From Aquitalea denitrificans (GTDB taxonomy: Bacteria > Pseudomonadota > Gammaproteobacteria > Burkholderiales > Chromobacteriaceae): a stretch of DNA of 64,000 nucleotides. Below, in pieces: positions 35,260-43,855 of this stretch. How positions within the stretch are numbered: the stretch's first letter is position 1; each line of letters begins with the position of its first letter. The notes beneath the pieces are model-generated. The model worked only from the letters and a program-made list of their open reading frames with translations, was not told the origin of the DNA and did no database searches. The DNA lies in assembly GCF_009856625.1 (NCBI RefSeq), contig NZ_CP047241.1, forward strand, positions 2,294,001 to 2,358,000, read 5' to 3'. A program made the translations under genes and the position numbers.

Positions 35260-36140
35260 GAGCAGCCATCGGACAGATCATCCGCAGCCATGGCCGCCGC
35301 TTTATCGTTGAGGCCGAAGGCCAAACCTACGGCTGCTCCACCCGCGGCAAGCGCGTGGACTTTGCCTGTGGCGACCGGGTGGAAATCCTGATCCAGAACA
35401 AGGAGCAGGCCGTCATCGAGGAAAGTCTGCCACGCAGCAGCCTGCTCTATCGGCAGGATGAATGGAAAACCAAGGTGATTGCGGCCAATGTCAGTCGCAT
35501 TCTGTTCGTGATTGCCGCCGTACCCAGCCCCAGCGAAGAATTGCTGAATCGCTGCCTGATTGCCGCAGAAGCCGCCGATATCGATCCGGTCATCCTGATC
35601 AACAAGGCCGACCTGCCGGAAACCACGGCACTCATCAGCAAGCTGCAGCCCTATGCCGCACTGGGCTACAAGATGATCACCCTGTCGGCCAAGCAGGACA
35701 TGAGCCCGCTATTGCCGCTGCTGGATGGCGAAACCTGCGTATTTGTCGGTCAATCTGGCATGGGCAAGTCCACCCTGACCAACGCCCTGCTGCCCGAAGC
35801 CAACGCACGCATCGGTGACATTTCCGAAGCACTGGATTCCGGCCGCCACACCACCACGCACGCCACCCTGTACCACCTGACAGAACTATCAGACGGCAGC
35901 GACCTGATCGACTCCCCCGGCCTGCAGGAGTTTGGCCTCAAGCATCTGCAGGCCAGCGATTTGCTACATTACTTCCCGGAAATGCGGCCACTGATCGGGC
36001 AATGCCGCTTTCACAACTGCACGCACCGCAAGGAACCGGACTGCGCCATCAAGCAGGCCACTGCAGATGGAAAAATATCATCGCAAAGACTGGATTTACT
36101 TCAACGTTTAAGTAATGAATTGTTAAATCAATCAGCATAA
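35256..36140 (+). CDS. rsgA: small ribosomal subunit biogenesis GTPase RsgA
   Basis: RsgA is a circularly permuted GTPase that checks late 30S maturation. In the 294-residue protein the G4 motif NKAD precedes G1 GQSGMGKSTLTN and G3 DSPG, the diagnostic order. An N-terminal OB fold and a C-terminal zinc-binding CRFHNCTHRKEPDCA complete it. I chose ATG 35256, whose overlap with the phhB stop (ATGA) and N-terminus MRAAIGQIIRSHGRRF fit. Confidence 0.95.
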   Translation: MRAAIGQIIRSHGRRFIVEAEGQTYGCSTRGKRVDFACGDRVEILIQNKEQAVIEESLPRSSLLYRQDEWKTKVIAANVSRILFVIAAVPSPSEELLNRCLIAAEAADIDPVILINKADLPETTALISKLQPYAALGYKMITLSAKQDMSPLLPLLDGETCVFVGQSGMGKSTLTNALLPEANARIGDISEALDSGRHTTTHATLYHLTELSDGSDLIDSPGLQEFGLKHLQASDLLHYFPEMRPLIGQCRFHNCTHRKEPDCAIKQATADGKISSQRLDLLQRLSNELLNQSA

Positions 36141-36161
36141 AATGTTTTGTCATCCAAGCTG

Positions 36162-36190
36162 TTTACAATTCCTTGTCGGACTCATATTCT
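36162..36190 (+). promoter_or_regulatory. putative sigma-70 promoter of phaB
   Basis: TTTACA (36162-36167) and TATTCT (36185-36190) are separated by 17 bp, about 70 bp before the phaB start. No rsgA terminator is visible before it. Confidence 0.5.
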
Positions 36191-36258
36191 GGTAAGAAAA
36201 AGTCAGACCAGACCAAGACCAGCGACTTTCGCACCAACAAAGACAAGGAGCCAGCATC

Positions 36259-36999
36259 ATGACAAAACGCATCGCACTCGTAACCGGAGGCATGGGCGGC
36301 ATTGGCACCGCCATCTGCAAGGCCCTGGCAGAATCGGGCCACACCGTCATCACCACCTACAGCAAGCCGGGCAAGGAACAGGCATGGCTTGCCGATATGA
36401 AGGGCATGGGCTTTAACGACATCCACGCCTATCAGTGTGACGTCACCGACACCGCCGCCTGCGCCGACATGCTGGCCAAGGCGCAAGCTGAAGTGGGTGC
36501 CGTGGACGTACTGGTGAACAATGCCGGCATTACCCGCGATGGCACTTTCAAGAAACAAACCAAGGATGACTGGGACGCCGTCATCAAGACCAATCTGGAC
36601 TCGCTATTCAATATGGTGAAGCCGGTTCTGGACGGCATGGTGGAGCGTGGCTTTGGCCGCATCATCAACATCTCCTCCATCAATGGCCAGAAAGGCCAGT
36701 TTGGCCAAACCAACTACTCTGCCGCCAAGGCCGGCATGCACGGCTTCACTATGGCCCTGGCCCAGGAAGTGGCACGCAAGGGCGTCACCGTCAATACCAT
36801 CTCGCCTGGCTATATCGCTACCGACATGGTGATGGCCGTGCCGGAAGAAGTACGCAACAAGATCATCGCCAACATTCCGGTAGGCCGCCTGGGCAAGCCG
36901 GAAGAAATTGCCGGCCTGATCAACTACCTGGCATCTGATGTAGCCGGCTTCATGACCGGGGCCAACCTGGCCATCAACGGCGGCCAGCACATGATGTAA
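36259..36999 (+). CDS. phaB: acetoacetyl-CoA reductase
   Basis: PhaB reduces acetoacetyl-CoA to (R)-3-hydroxybutyryl-CoA for polyhydroxyalkanoate. This 246-residue short-chain dehydrogenase has VTGGMGGIG, the NNAGITRDGTF motif, S140 and the Y153-x3-K157 pair in NYSAAKAG. The C-terminal GANLAINGGQHMM is typical of PhaB. A start with AAGGAGCC upstream is strong. No phaA or phaC lies in the window, so the gene is a single unit. Confidence 0.93.
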   Translation: MTKRIALVTGGMGGIGTAICKALAESGHTVITTYSKPGKEQAWLADMKGMGFNDIHAYQCDVTDTAACADMLAKAQAEVGAVDVLVNNAGITRDGTFKKQTKDDWDAVIKTNLDSLFNMVKPVLDGMVERGFGRIINISSINGQKGQFGQTNYSAAKAGMHGFTMALAQEVARKGVTVNTISPGYIATDMVMAVPEEVRNKIIANIPVGRLGKPEEIAGLINYLASDVAGFMTGANLAINGGQHMM

Positions 37000-37020
37000 T
37001 GCCGGACCGCAGGTACGGAC

Positions 37021-37049
37021 AAAAAACCCGGTTAATAGCCGGGTTTTTC
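37021..37049 (+). terminator. terminator after phaB
   Basis: AAAAAACCCGG and CCGGGTTTTT arms around a TTAATAG-like loop; the stem sits 22 bp after the stop codon. Confidence 0.85.
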
Positions 37050-37115
37050 ATTGCCACTTTTCATGGCCAGCATTCTGCTATGCTGACGGCCTTGAATTAC
37101 ACATCAGAGCAAGAC

Positions 37116-37598
37116 ATGGCTGAACATTTGACCATTCAGGGCGAAAGCAAAGAAGAAAAATACCAGACCCTGCTACCGCAGGCCCTGGCACTGGTACAAC
37201 ACGAAGACGATCAGATCGCCGCACTGGCCAACCTGGCCGCAGCACTGCACAGCACCTTTGACTGGCTGTGGACCGGCTTCTACCTGGTGAAAAACACACA
37301 ACTGGTACTCGGACCGTTTCAGGGGCCGATTGCCTGCACCCGCATCCCGCACGGCAAGGGTGTATGCGGCAGCGCCTGGGCACAAAACCAGACCCTGGTA
37401 GTACCGGATGTCGATGCTTTTCCCGGCCATATCGCCTGCTCGTCCAGCGCTCGCTCGGAAATTGTCGTACCCATTCACAATGCCAGTGGCGAAGTTGTAG
37501 CCGTGCTTGACGTCGACTCCAGCAGTCTCGAGCAGTTCGACACCATCGACGCCCGCTACCTGGAGCAAATCTGCAATGCCTTGCCGCATCTGTTCTGA
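37116..37598 (+). CDS. msrC: free methionine-(R)-sulfoxide reductase (GAF domain)
   Basis: The enzyme repairs free L-methionine-(R)-sulfoxide using thioredoxin. The 160-residue GAF-fold protein has the catalytic cysteine region IACTRIPHGKGVCGSAWAQ, VVPDVDAFPGHIACSSSARSE and the conserved IVVPIHNASGEVVAVLDVDS strand. A start 12 codons earlier (37080) is possible; ATG 37116 gives the family length. Confidence 0.92.
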   Translation: MAEHLTIQGESKEEKYQTLLPQALALVQHEDDQIAALANLAAALHSTFDWLWTGFYLVKNTQLVLGPFQGPIACTRIPHGKGVCGSAWAQNQTLVVPDVDAFPGHIACSSSARSEIVVPIHNASGEVVAVLDVDSSSLEQFDTIDARYLEQICNALPHLF

Positions 37599-37617
37599 GC
37601 AATGACAAGCTAGCAGT

Positions 37618-37650
37618 ACAAAAAACGGATGCATTGCATCCGTTTTTTCT
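37618..37650. terminator. bidirectional terminator between msrC and the kfrA-like gene
   Basis: An AAAAAACGGATGC stem and its complement surround a very short loop, with A and T tracts on either side. The two genes converge on it. Confidence 0.85.
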
Positions 37651-37662
37651 GGCCACTCACCC

Positions 37663-38727
37663 TTAACTCAAGGGCAGCTGCAACTGGCGACTGACCCACT
37701 CTCGCATACCGGCCTCATCCAGCACCAGCAAGTCCTGCCTGGCATCGTGCATGGCCGCGGCCAGCCGTACCAGCTGCCGCTCAAGCCCAGCCGACATTTC
37801 ACTTGCCAGCCGCGCATTTTCCCCCGCCATATCCAGTAGCCGCGCACTAGCCTGCTCGCCAAGTACGGCCTGGCGCTCAGACGTCTGCTGCAGCTCAACA
37901 TTCCGCTGCTCCAGCATCTCCAGCCTAGCGGCCTGCTTGCCGGACTCCCGGTCGCGCTCGGCCAGCCGCTCACGCCACTGCTGCTCAGTCCGAATGGCCT
38001 GCTGACGCACTGCCTGCAGCTCTTCCTGCAGCGACGTTGTGGCCAGCTTCATGGCTTGACGCTCCTCCTCCACCTGCTCGTACAGGCGAACACGCAAGCC
38101 TTCCAGACGCTCATAGGCCAGCGTTTCACGCCGCTCAGCCTCCTGACGCGCCTCTAGCAGACGCTGATCGTGGCGCAACTCCAACTCGGCCACACGCTGA
38201 TCAGCCTCGCGTCGCAACTGCTGCAAAGATTGCCGCCCTTGCTCCAGCTGCTCATTCAGACCAAGACAGTTGGCATCAAGCAGTGCTTGGCGCTGCTCGG
38301 CGGCCTGCAGCTTACTTTCCAGCTCCTGCTGATGCAGTGCGCGCAGCTCGAGTTCACGCAAGGCAGATTGCAATGCGGACTCCACCCCATCCAGCCGAGC
38401 CTGCAAAGTGGTTTTATCCTCTTCGGCAGCCGCCACCTGGGCAGCCGCTTCGCTGCGCATGGCTTCCCACTGCTGCTCTGCCGCCTCGCAGGACTTCTGC
38501 CATATCATGCCAAAAGCATCAACCAGGCCTGCCGGCCAATCTGGATGGCGCGAGGAACTGGCCATGCGCGATAAAAATTCCTGCCGCCACTCTTTCAAGG
38601 TGTTGTTGATGGTAGTGTTGGAGCCCGTCCCCAGGCGGGAGCGCACCTCCACCACTGTGGGCCACACGCCTTCACCGACCAGATCAAACGCCACCTGCCT
38701 GATGCGCGAGTAAATATCAGCCGCCAT
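37663..38727 (-). CDS. KfrA-like coiled-coil DNA-binding protein
   Basis: The 354-residue protein has an N-terminal helix-turn-helix-like domain (residues 1-100), with EGVWPTVVEVRSRLGTGSNT matching the plasmid KfrA N-terminal family. A very long alanine-, glutamine- and glutamate-rich coiled coil follows (about 85-330). KfrA is an autorepressor of plasmid stability genes that can act as a filament or bridging protein. Here the neighbours are chromosomal, with no par or rep genes. A GGAGTGAGG ribosome binding site supports ATG 38727. Its role may be nucleoid- or cell-surface-associated regulation; that is inference. Confidence 0.85.
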   Translation of the reverse strand: MAADIYSRIRQVAFDLVGEGVWPTVVEVRSRLGTGSNTTINNTLKEWRQEFLSRMASSSRHPDWPAGLVDAFGMIWQKSCEAAEQQWEAMRSEAAAQVAAAEEDKTTLQARLDGVESALQSALRELELRALHQQELESKLQAAEQRQALLDANCLGLNEQLEQGRQSLQQLRREADQRVAELELRHDQRLLEARQEAERRETLAYERLEGLRVRLYEQVEEERQAMKLATTSLQEELQAVRQQAIRTEQQWRERLAERDRESGKQAARLEMLEQRNVELQQTSERQAVLGEQASARLLDMAGENARLASEMSAGLERQLVRLAAAMHDARQDLLVLDEAGMREWVSRQLQLPLS

Positions 38728-39009
38728 CACAGCCTCACTCCGAATTGAATTCAATCAGTGTATCACACTCGCAATACATTTTTTACGTATTACATTATTT
38801 AATTACAGTCGAATGCATATTTTTTCCGATTACTATAATTATCGGAAGTATTTCCCGTAGGCTTTGCAAAATAAGCATTCAGAATTCACTCCCGCCCTGT
38901 CATCGACATGAAAAAGCCCGGCAGTTCATGCCGGGCCATTGCCAATCAAACCTTGCTCACCACTCAGCGATCCACCCACCAGGCACCGTCAGTTCACAAA
39001 CCCGCGCAC
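38728..39009. promoter_or_regulatory. AT-rich kfrA upstream region with inverted repeats
   Basis: About 280 bp between the kfrA-like start and the end of the response regulator gene; its first 160 bp are strongly AT-rich. It contains the inverted repeat TTCCGAT/ATCGGAA (38824-38830 and 38841-38847, 10-bp spacer) and an AATAC/GTATT pair near 38774-38792. KfrA proteins are known to bind inverted repeats at their own promoters, so these are candidate autoregulatory sites. Confidence 0.5.
38911..38936 (-). terminator. terminator after the response regulator gene
   Basis: GCCCGGCA and TGCCGGGC arms around a 5-base loop, followed on the minus strand by TTTTT. It isolates the response regulator from the kfrA-like gene, so the two are separate transcripts. 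Confidence 0.8.
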
Positions 39010-40146
39010 TCAGTGCACCACACCCGACACCTGGCGCAACTCCACTACCATACGGGACAGCATGTCCTGCAGATCCGAGATATCCGACTGCGAGTTCAAC
39101 AACGCATCAATCCCCTCATCCAGCGCCCTATTTAGCAGACTCTCCTGCGAATTGGTCAGCAGCATGGAAACACACGCCTCATCTATCCGCTGACGAATCC
39201 CCTCCAGCGCAACGCGCCCCGCCACCAGATTGTCCCGCTGCGCCCTGTCCACATCTCCCAGCGTCTGCGTCATGCGCAAGGCAACCTGTACAATCAGATC
39301 ATCGCGACGGCGCGCCTCAGCCATTACAGCCAGCGACTCCACATGTACATTGACAGCCTCCGCCAGCATGGACAGATGATCACGCAAGCAGCCACAACGC
39401 TCTTCATCATCTTGCGGCATATCACGCACCAAGAGCGACACCGCCGGAAAGTTGATCACCATCCGGTTCTTGAACTGCGCCAACCGCCCCATCGTTACCA
39501 GATGATCCAATACCGACACCTCGAGCGGACTAGCCTCTCCATCGCTACTGCGCGTCAAAACCCCCGCCGCCGTACGCAACTGCACACCACCCTGCAGACC
39601 ATACAGTCCCAGCCCCGCCAACATGGCATCAGCCAGCTCCCGCAAACTGGCAGCCGCGCCCAGCTGTTTGATCACCTCCAACAGAGCCCCCATTTCACTC
39701 ATGCTGATCATAGCTGTCATCGCCGCACTACTAGCAGCATGCGCCAAGCCATTCAGGCGTCGCCGCTCCTCCGCTGCGTCAATCAACTTCTGCAGCTTGG
39801 CCTCCAGCTCCAACGCCGAAAATGGCTTGACGATATAATCCTCGCCACCAGCCTCATAGCCACTCAGCCTATCCTCCACCGCCTCACGTGCCGATACAAA
39901 CACAATAGGGATATACGCAAAGCGGCTATCCTCCCGAATGCGCCGGCAAGTTTCAAAACCATCAATACCAGGTTGCATTTCAACATCCAGCACAATAGCC
40001 GCCGGCTGCAATGCCTCCAGCATTGACAGGGCATCCTCCCCACTTTCCGCATCAAGTACATCAAAACAATGCGCCAAACCCGCCTTCATCAGCCGGCGAG
40101 TGATCAACACATCATCCACTACCAGTATTTTTGATTTTTCATGCAT
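39010..40146 (-). CDS. orphan response regulator with uncharacterised C-terminal region
   Basis: The 378-residue protein starts with a receiver domain (residues 5-125). Acidic D11-D12, the phosphoacceptor D54 in IVLDVEMQPGIDG, the FVSAR threonine/serine position and the IVKPF lysine are all present, so it should be phosphorylated. A short helical linker (EAKLQKLIDAAEERRRLNG) leads to about 230 residues with helical character and no recognisable GGDEF, HD-GYP, phosphatase or DNA-binding motif. The region around 165-270 could be GAF-like. No histidine kinase is adjacent. Confidence 0.85.
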   Translation of the reverse strand: MHEKSKILVVDDVLITRRLMKAGLAHCFDVLDAESGEDALSMLEALQPAAIVLDVEMQPGIDGFETCRRIREDSRFAYIPIVFVSAREAVEDRLSGYEAGGEDYIVKPFSALELEAKLQKLIDAAEERRRLNGLAHAASSAAMTAMISMSEMGALLEVIKQLGAAASLRELADAMLAGLGLYGLQGGVQLRTAAGVLTRSSDGEASPLEVSVLDHLVTMGRLAQFKNRMVINFPAVSLLVRDMPQDDEERCGCLRDHLSMLAEAVNVHVESLAVMAEARRRDDLIVQVALRMTQTLGDVDRAQRDNLVAGRVALEGIRQRIDEACVSMLLTNSQESLLNRALDEGIDALLNSQSDISDLQDMLSRMVVELRQVSGVVH

Positions 40147-40241
40147 TTGTTCTCACCCTGCTCCCCTTGCAAATACGGCAATCATTCCTCCTCTATAGCT
40201 GGGCCAGTCGGCAGAATTCAAGCCAAGCCACCTGATATGCA

Positions 40242-41198
40242 TCAAACCAGCGGCAGCGGCGTCAGCAACGGCCGCCCGGCAAAGTGCGCCAGCAGGTTGT
40301 CCAGCATCAGCTGCGCCATGGCCGCCCGCGTTTCCAGCGTGGCACTGGCCATATGCGGTGTAAGCACAACATTGTCCAGCCCGAACAGCACCTCCGGCAC
40401 CTGCGGCTCATGCTCAAACACATCCAGCCCGGCCCCGCCCAGGCGACCATCAAGCAGGCGTTCCACCAGCGCGGCCTGATCCACCACCGAACCTCTGGCA
40501 ATATTGATCAGCACCCCATCCGGCCCCAGCGCATCCAGCACCCTGCCATCCACCACATGCCGCGTGGCGGCACCGCCCGGCAGCGCCAACACCAGCACAT
40601 CGACCTCGGCCGCCATTGCACCCAGATCCGGATAGTAACGGTAGGCCACATCGGCCTTGGCCCTCGGTCCGTGATAACCAAGCACCATCCCGAATGCCTC
40701 AGCCCGGCGCGCAATGGCACGTCCGATATTGCCCAGCCCGACAATGCCACAGCACTTGCCAGCCAGGCTGTGCGTCAGCGGGAACCCACCATGCAGCCAA
40801 TGACCTGCGCGGACAAAGCGGTCCGCCTGTACCACCCGACGAAAAACCGCCAACAACAAGGCCAGCGCAGTATCGGCCACGCACTGATCCAGCACCCCCG
40901 GCGTGGTGGTGATTGCGATGCCGTGCTCGCGCGCATAAGCCAGATCGATGGCATCAAACCCAACCCCCACGCACGCCACCAGTTCCACAGCTGGCAAGGC
41001 CTGCAGCAACTGGCGCGACGCCCCTACTCCACCCGTGGTCACCACCGCCCGCACCTCAGACCACGCCCGACCGGCTGCCAGCTCTTCCTGCAATGTCCAG
41101 CCACACAGGCAATCAAACTGCGCGCTTAATTGCTCCATCAACGCTGGTGCCAAAGGCACGGTAATGAAAATAGTTGGCCGACTTGCAATCTGCTTCAT
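40242..41198 (-). CDS. D-isomer-specific 2-hydroxyacid dehydrogenase (glyoxylate/hydroxypyruvate reductase-like)
   Basis: This 318-residue NAD(P)-dependent enzyme has the Rossmann motif GIVGLGNIGRAIARR and the catalytic set of arginine (NIARGSVVD), glutamate (HEPQVPE) and histidine (LTPHMAS). These features suit reduction of glyoxylate, hydroxypyruvate or another 2-keto acid; the exact substrate is not readable. ATG 41198 has a GGAGTGA ribosome binding site. It is divergent from the recombinase gene, with a 113-bp shared promoter region. Confidence 0.9.
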   Translation of the reverse strand: MKQIASRPTIFITVPLAPALMEQLSAQFDCLCGWTLQEELAAGRAWSEVRAVVTTGGVGASRQLLQALPAVELVACVGVGFDAIDLAYAREHGIAITTTPGVLDQCVADTALALLLAVFRRVVQADRFVRAGHWLHGGFPLTHSLAGKCCGIVGLGNIGRAIARRAEAFGMVLGYHGPRAKADVAYRYYPDLGAMAAEVDVLVLALPGGAATRHVVDGRVLDALGPDGVLINIARGSVVDQAALVERLLDGRLGGAGLDVFEHEPQVPEVLFGLDNVVLTPHMASATLETRAAMAQLMLDNLLAHFAGRPLLTPLPLV

Positions 41199-41311
41199 AT
41201 CGCTCACTCCATGACAGGTAGTTGATGCTACCACCAGGCATGCCCATCAAACCGCGCAAACAATGTAAAAGCCTTGTCGCTACAGCAAGCTGCTTCTAGA
41301 ATCGGCGCAAC

Positions 41312-42472
41312 ATGTCCGATACCCTTCCAGCACTGCCGCCAGGCCCGCAACTGATTGCCGCCCAGTCCGACCAACAGGCAGTATTGCTGTGGCTGAGCGA
41401 GTTCATCGACCGGCCTGCCACGTTACGTAGCTACCGCAAGGAAACCGAGCGTTTTCTGCTGTGGCTGGACGACCGCCACAAACAACTGCAGCAGGTACAG
41501 CGCGAGGACGTGCTGGATTACCAGCGCTTCTTGCAAGCACCATGGCCTGCAGAGCGGTGGATCGGCCCGGCACGCCCGCGCCAGCACGCCCACTGGAAGC
41601 CGTTTACCGGTCCGCTACAAGCCAGCAGCATTCGTCAGGCCCTGACCATCCTGTCCGCACTGTTCAGCTACCTAAGTGAAGCTGGCTATCGCCGGGGCAA
41701 TCCCTTCAAGCTACTACGCCAGCGCCAGGCCATGGACATGCACCCCATCGAGCGCTTTCTCGACAGCCAAGCCTGGCAAGCCATTCTCGACACACTGGCA
41801 AAGCTGCCCGCACAAACCGCGCGTGAACAACAACAAGCAGCCCGCGCCCGCTGGCTGCTGACCTTGCTTTACCTTACCGGTGCACGCCGGCAGGAGGTAG
41901 CCGCCGCACACATGGGTGACTTCAGCCAACGCCGCCAACAATGGTGGTGGCGGGTAAGGGGCAAGGGGGGCAGCCTTGCCGACATCCCCGTTGCTGAAGA
42001 ATTACTGGCCGCACTAGGTCACTACCGGCAGTCACTGGGGCTGCCGCCACTACCAGCCCACGCCGAAGCCACACCCTTGGTATGCCGCATTCCCGGTCGG
42101 CACAACACACAAGTGCGAGGCATCAGCGACAAGGCAATCTATCTGATCTGCCAGGAGGTATTCCGCCGCGCCGCCAGTAGCTGCGCAAATGAGGAAACGC
42201 GCGACCGCCTGCTGCAGGCCAGCACACACTGGCTGCGCCACACCGCCGCCAGCCATCAACTGGACGCCGGCATCCCGCTACTGATGGTCAGCCAGAACCT
42301 GCGTCACGCCAGCATCCAGACCACCCGCCGCTACCTGCATAGCGAGGAAGATGCCCGCCACCAGGCAACCAGCATGCATCGCATGCAAGCCGCACAAACT
42401 GGCAATACGGAACAGGCTTTTGCAGCCGACAACAGCACGGACAGCCATCGGGAAGACGACACTTCAACCTAA
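41312..42472 (+). CDS. solitary tyrosine recombinase/integrase family protein
   Basis: The 386-residue protein has an N-terminal SAM-like core-binding domain (about 25-130) and a catalytic domain with the complete set: R192 in TGARRQEV, K218 in RGKGG, H306-x-x-R309 in HWLRH, H332 and the nucleophile Y341 in RRYLHS. It resembles XerC/D-type enzymes but is longer. There is no adjacent tRNA, excisionase, attachment repeat or other mobile gene. A role in resolving or rearranging DNA is inferred from the fold only. Confidence 0.88.
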   Translation: MSDTLPALPPGPQLIAAQSDQQAVLLWLSEFIDRPATLRSYRKETERFLLWLDDRHKQLQQVQREDVLDYQRFLQAPWPAERWIGPARPRQHAHWKPFTGPLQASSIRQALTILSALFSYLSEAGYRRGNPFKLLRQRQAMDMHPIERFLDSQAWQAILDTLAKLPAQTAREQQQAARARWLLTLLYLTGARRQEVAAAHMGDFSQRRQQWWWRVRGKGGSLADIPVAEELLAALGHYRQSLGLPPLPAHAEATPLVCRIPGRHNTQVRGISDKAIYLICQEVFRRAASSCANEETRDRLLQASTHWLRHTAASHQLDAGIPLLMVSQNLRHASIQTTRRYLHSEEDARHQATSMHRMQAAQTGNTEQAFAADNSTDSHREDDTST

Positions 42473-42533
42473 GACCCCTTCCCAAAACGCACGGTTACGC
42501 GTACCATCCCGCCTCGCTTTTCGGGATGGAATC

Positions 42534-43799
42534 ATGAACACAAGCAGCGCTGCGCAGGCATGCGGCATCGACTTCGGCACCTCAAACTCCACGGTAGGCT
42601 GGCTACGCCCCGGCGCTGACACGCTGATTCCACTGGAAGACGGCAAGATCACCCTGCCCTCGGTAGTATTCTTCAATTACGAGGAGGACCACTCGGTGTT
42701 TGGCCGCAAGGCACTGCTGGAGTACACCGAAGGCTATGAAGGCCGGCTGATGCGCTCGCTGAAAAGCCTGCTGGGCAGCAGCCTGATCGACAGCCAGACC
42801 GAAGTGCAAGGCCGCGCCCTGCCATTCCGCCACCTGCTCACCCTGTTCATCCAGGAGGTCAAACAGCGCGCCGACCGCGCCGCAGGCCGCCCGTTCGAGC
42901 AAGTGGTACTGGGCCGCCCGGTATTCTTTGTCGACGACAATCCCAAAGCCGACGCACTGGCCGAAGAAACCCTGGCCCAGATTGCCCGCCAGGTAGGCTT
43001 CAAAGACATATCCTTCCAGTTTGAACCGCTGGCTGCTGCCTTTGACTACGAATCATCCATCGAACGGGAAGAGCTGGTGCTGATCGTGGATATCGGCGGC
43101 GGCACCTCGGACTTTTCTCTGGTACGCCTGTCGCCCGAGCGGCGCATGCTGGACGACAGGCGTCAGGATATTCTGGCCACTGGCGGCGTGCACATCGGCG
43201 GGACAGATTTCGACAAGCAACTGAGCCTGCACGGCGTCATGCCGCTGTTCGGCTTCAAGAGCCGCCTGCGCAACAATGCCGAAATGCCTTCGGCACAATA
43301 TTTCAACCTGGCCACCTGGCACACCATCAACTTTGCCTACACCCGCAAGGCGTGGATGGATCTGCAGGACATCCACCGTGACGTAGAAGACCCGCGCGCC
43401 TTCGACCGCCTGTTCAAGCTGATCCAGGAGCGTGCCGGCCACTGGCTGGCCATGCAGGTGGAAGAAGCCAAGATTGCCCTGTCAGGCAGCAACAGCCACC
43501 GCCTGGGCCTGGAACTGGTAGAGGATGGCCTGTATGCCGAACTACTGCGTGAGCAATTCAACGACACCATTGCCGGCATGCTGGGGCAGATTGGCAAGAC
43601 CATAGACAGCCTGCTGCAGGATGCTGGCATCAGCGCCAGCCAGATCGACACCGTGTTTTTTACCGGCGGCTCCAGTGGCGTACCTGCACTGCGCCGCTGC
43701 GTGCAGGACCAGCTACCCAATGCCCGCCACGTGGAAGGCAATCTGTTTGGCAGCATTGGCAGCGGCCTGGCCATCGAAGCCAGAAAACGTTACGGCTGA
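42534..43799 (+). CDS. yegD: Hsp70-family protein YegD
   Basis: The 421-residue protein is an Hsp70 actin-like ATPase without the usual substrate-binding domain. The phosphate-1 motif CGIDFGTSNSTVGW, phosphate-2 VDIGGGTSDFSLV and adenosine motif FFTGGSSGVPAL are intact. E. coli YegD has the same length and insertion pattern. The function is poorly known; a specialised chaperone ATPase is likely. It follows the recombinase gene by 61 bp and may share its transcript. Confidence 0.92.
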   Translation: MNTSSAAQACGIDFGTSNSTVGWLRPGADTLIPLEDGKITLPSVVFFNYEEDHSVFGRKALLEYTEGYEGRLMRSLKSLLGSSLIDSQTEVQGRALPFRHLLTLFIQEVKQRADRAAGRPFEQVVLGRPVFFVDDNPKADALAEETLAQIARQVGFKDISFQFEPLAAAFDYESSIEREELVLIVDIGGGTSDFSLVRLSPERRMLDDRRQDILATGGVHIGGTDFDKQLSLHGVMPLFGFKSRLRNNAEMPSAQYFNLATWHTINFAYTRKAWMDLQDIHRDVEDPRAFDRLFKLIQERAGHWLAMQVEEAKIALSGSNSHRLGLELVEDGLYAELLREQFNDTIAGMLGQIGKTIDSLLQDAGISASQIDTVFFTGGSSGVPALRRCVQDQLPNARHVEGNLFGSIGSGLAIEARKRYG

Positions 43800-43807
43800 T
43801 GCCAAAA

Positions 43808-43839
43808 CAAAAAGGCTGCCCCAATGGAGCAGCCTTTTA
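43808..43839. terminator. bidirectional terminator after yegD
   Basis: AAAGGCTGC and GCAGCCTTT arms around a nine-base loop, flanked by A and T tracts between two convergent genes. Confidence 0.8.
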
Positions 43840-43855
43840 TTTGTTGCAACCCGAA

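Noticed and set aside
36259..36999. polyhydroxyalkanoate operon
   Set aside because: Only phaB is present; phaA and phaC are absent and the gene has its own terminator.
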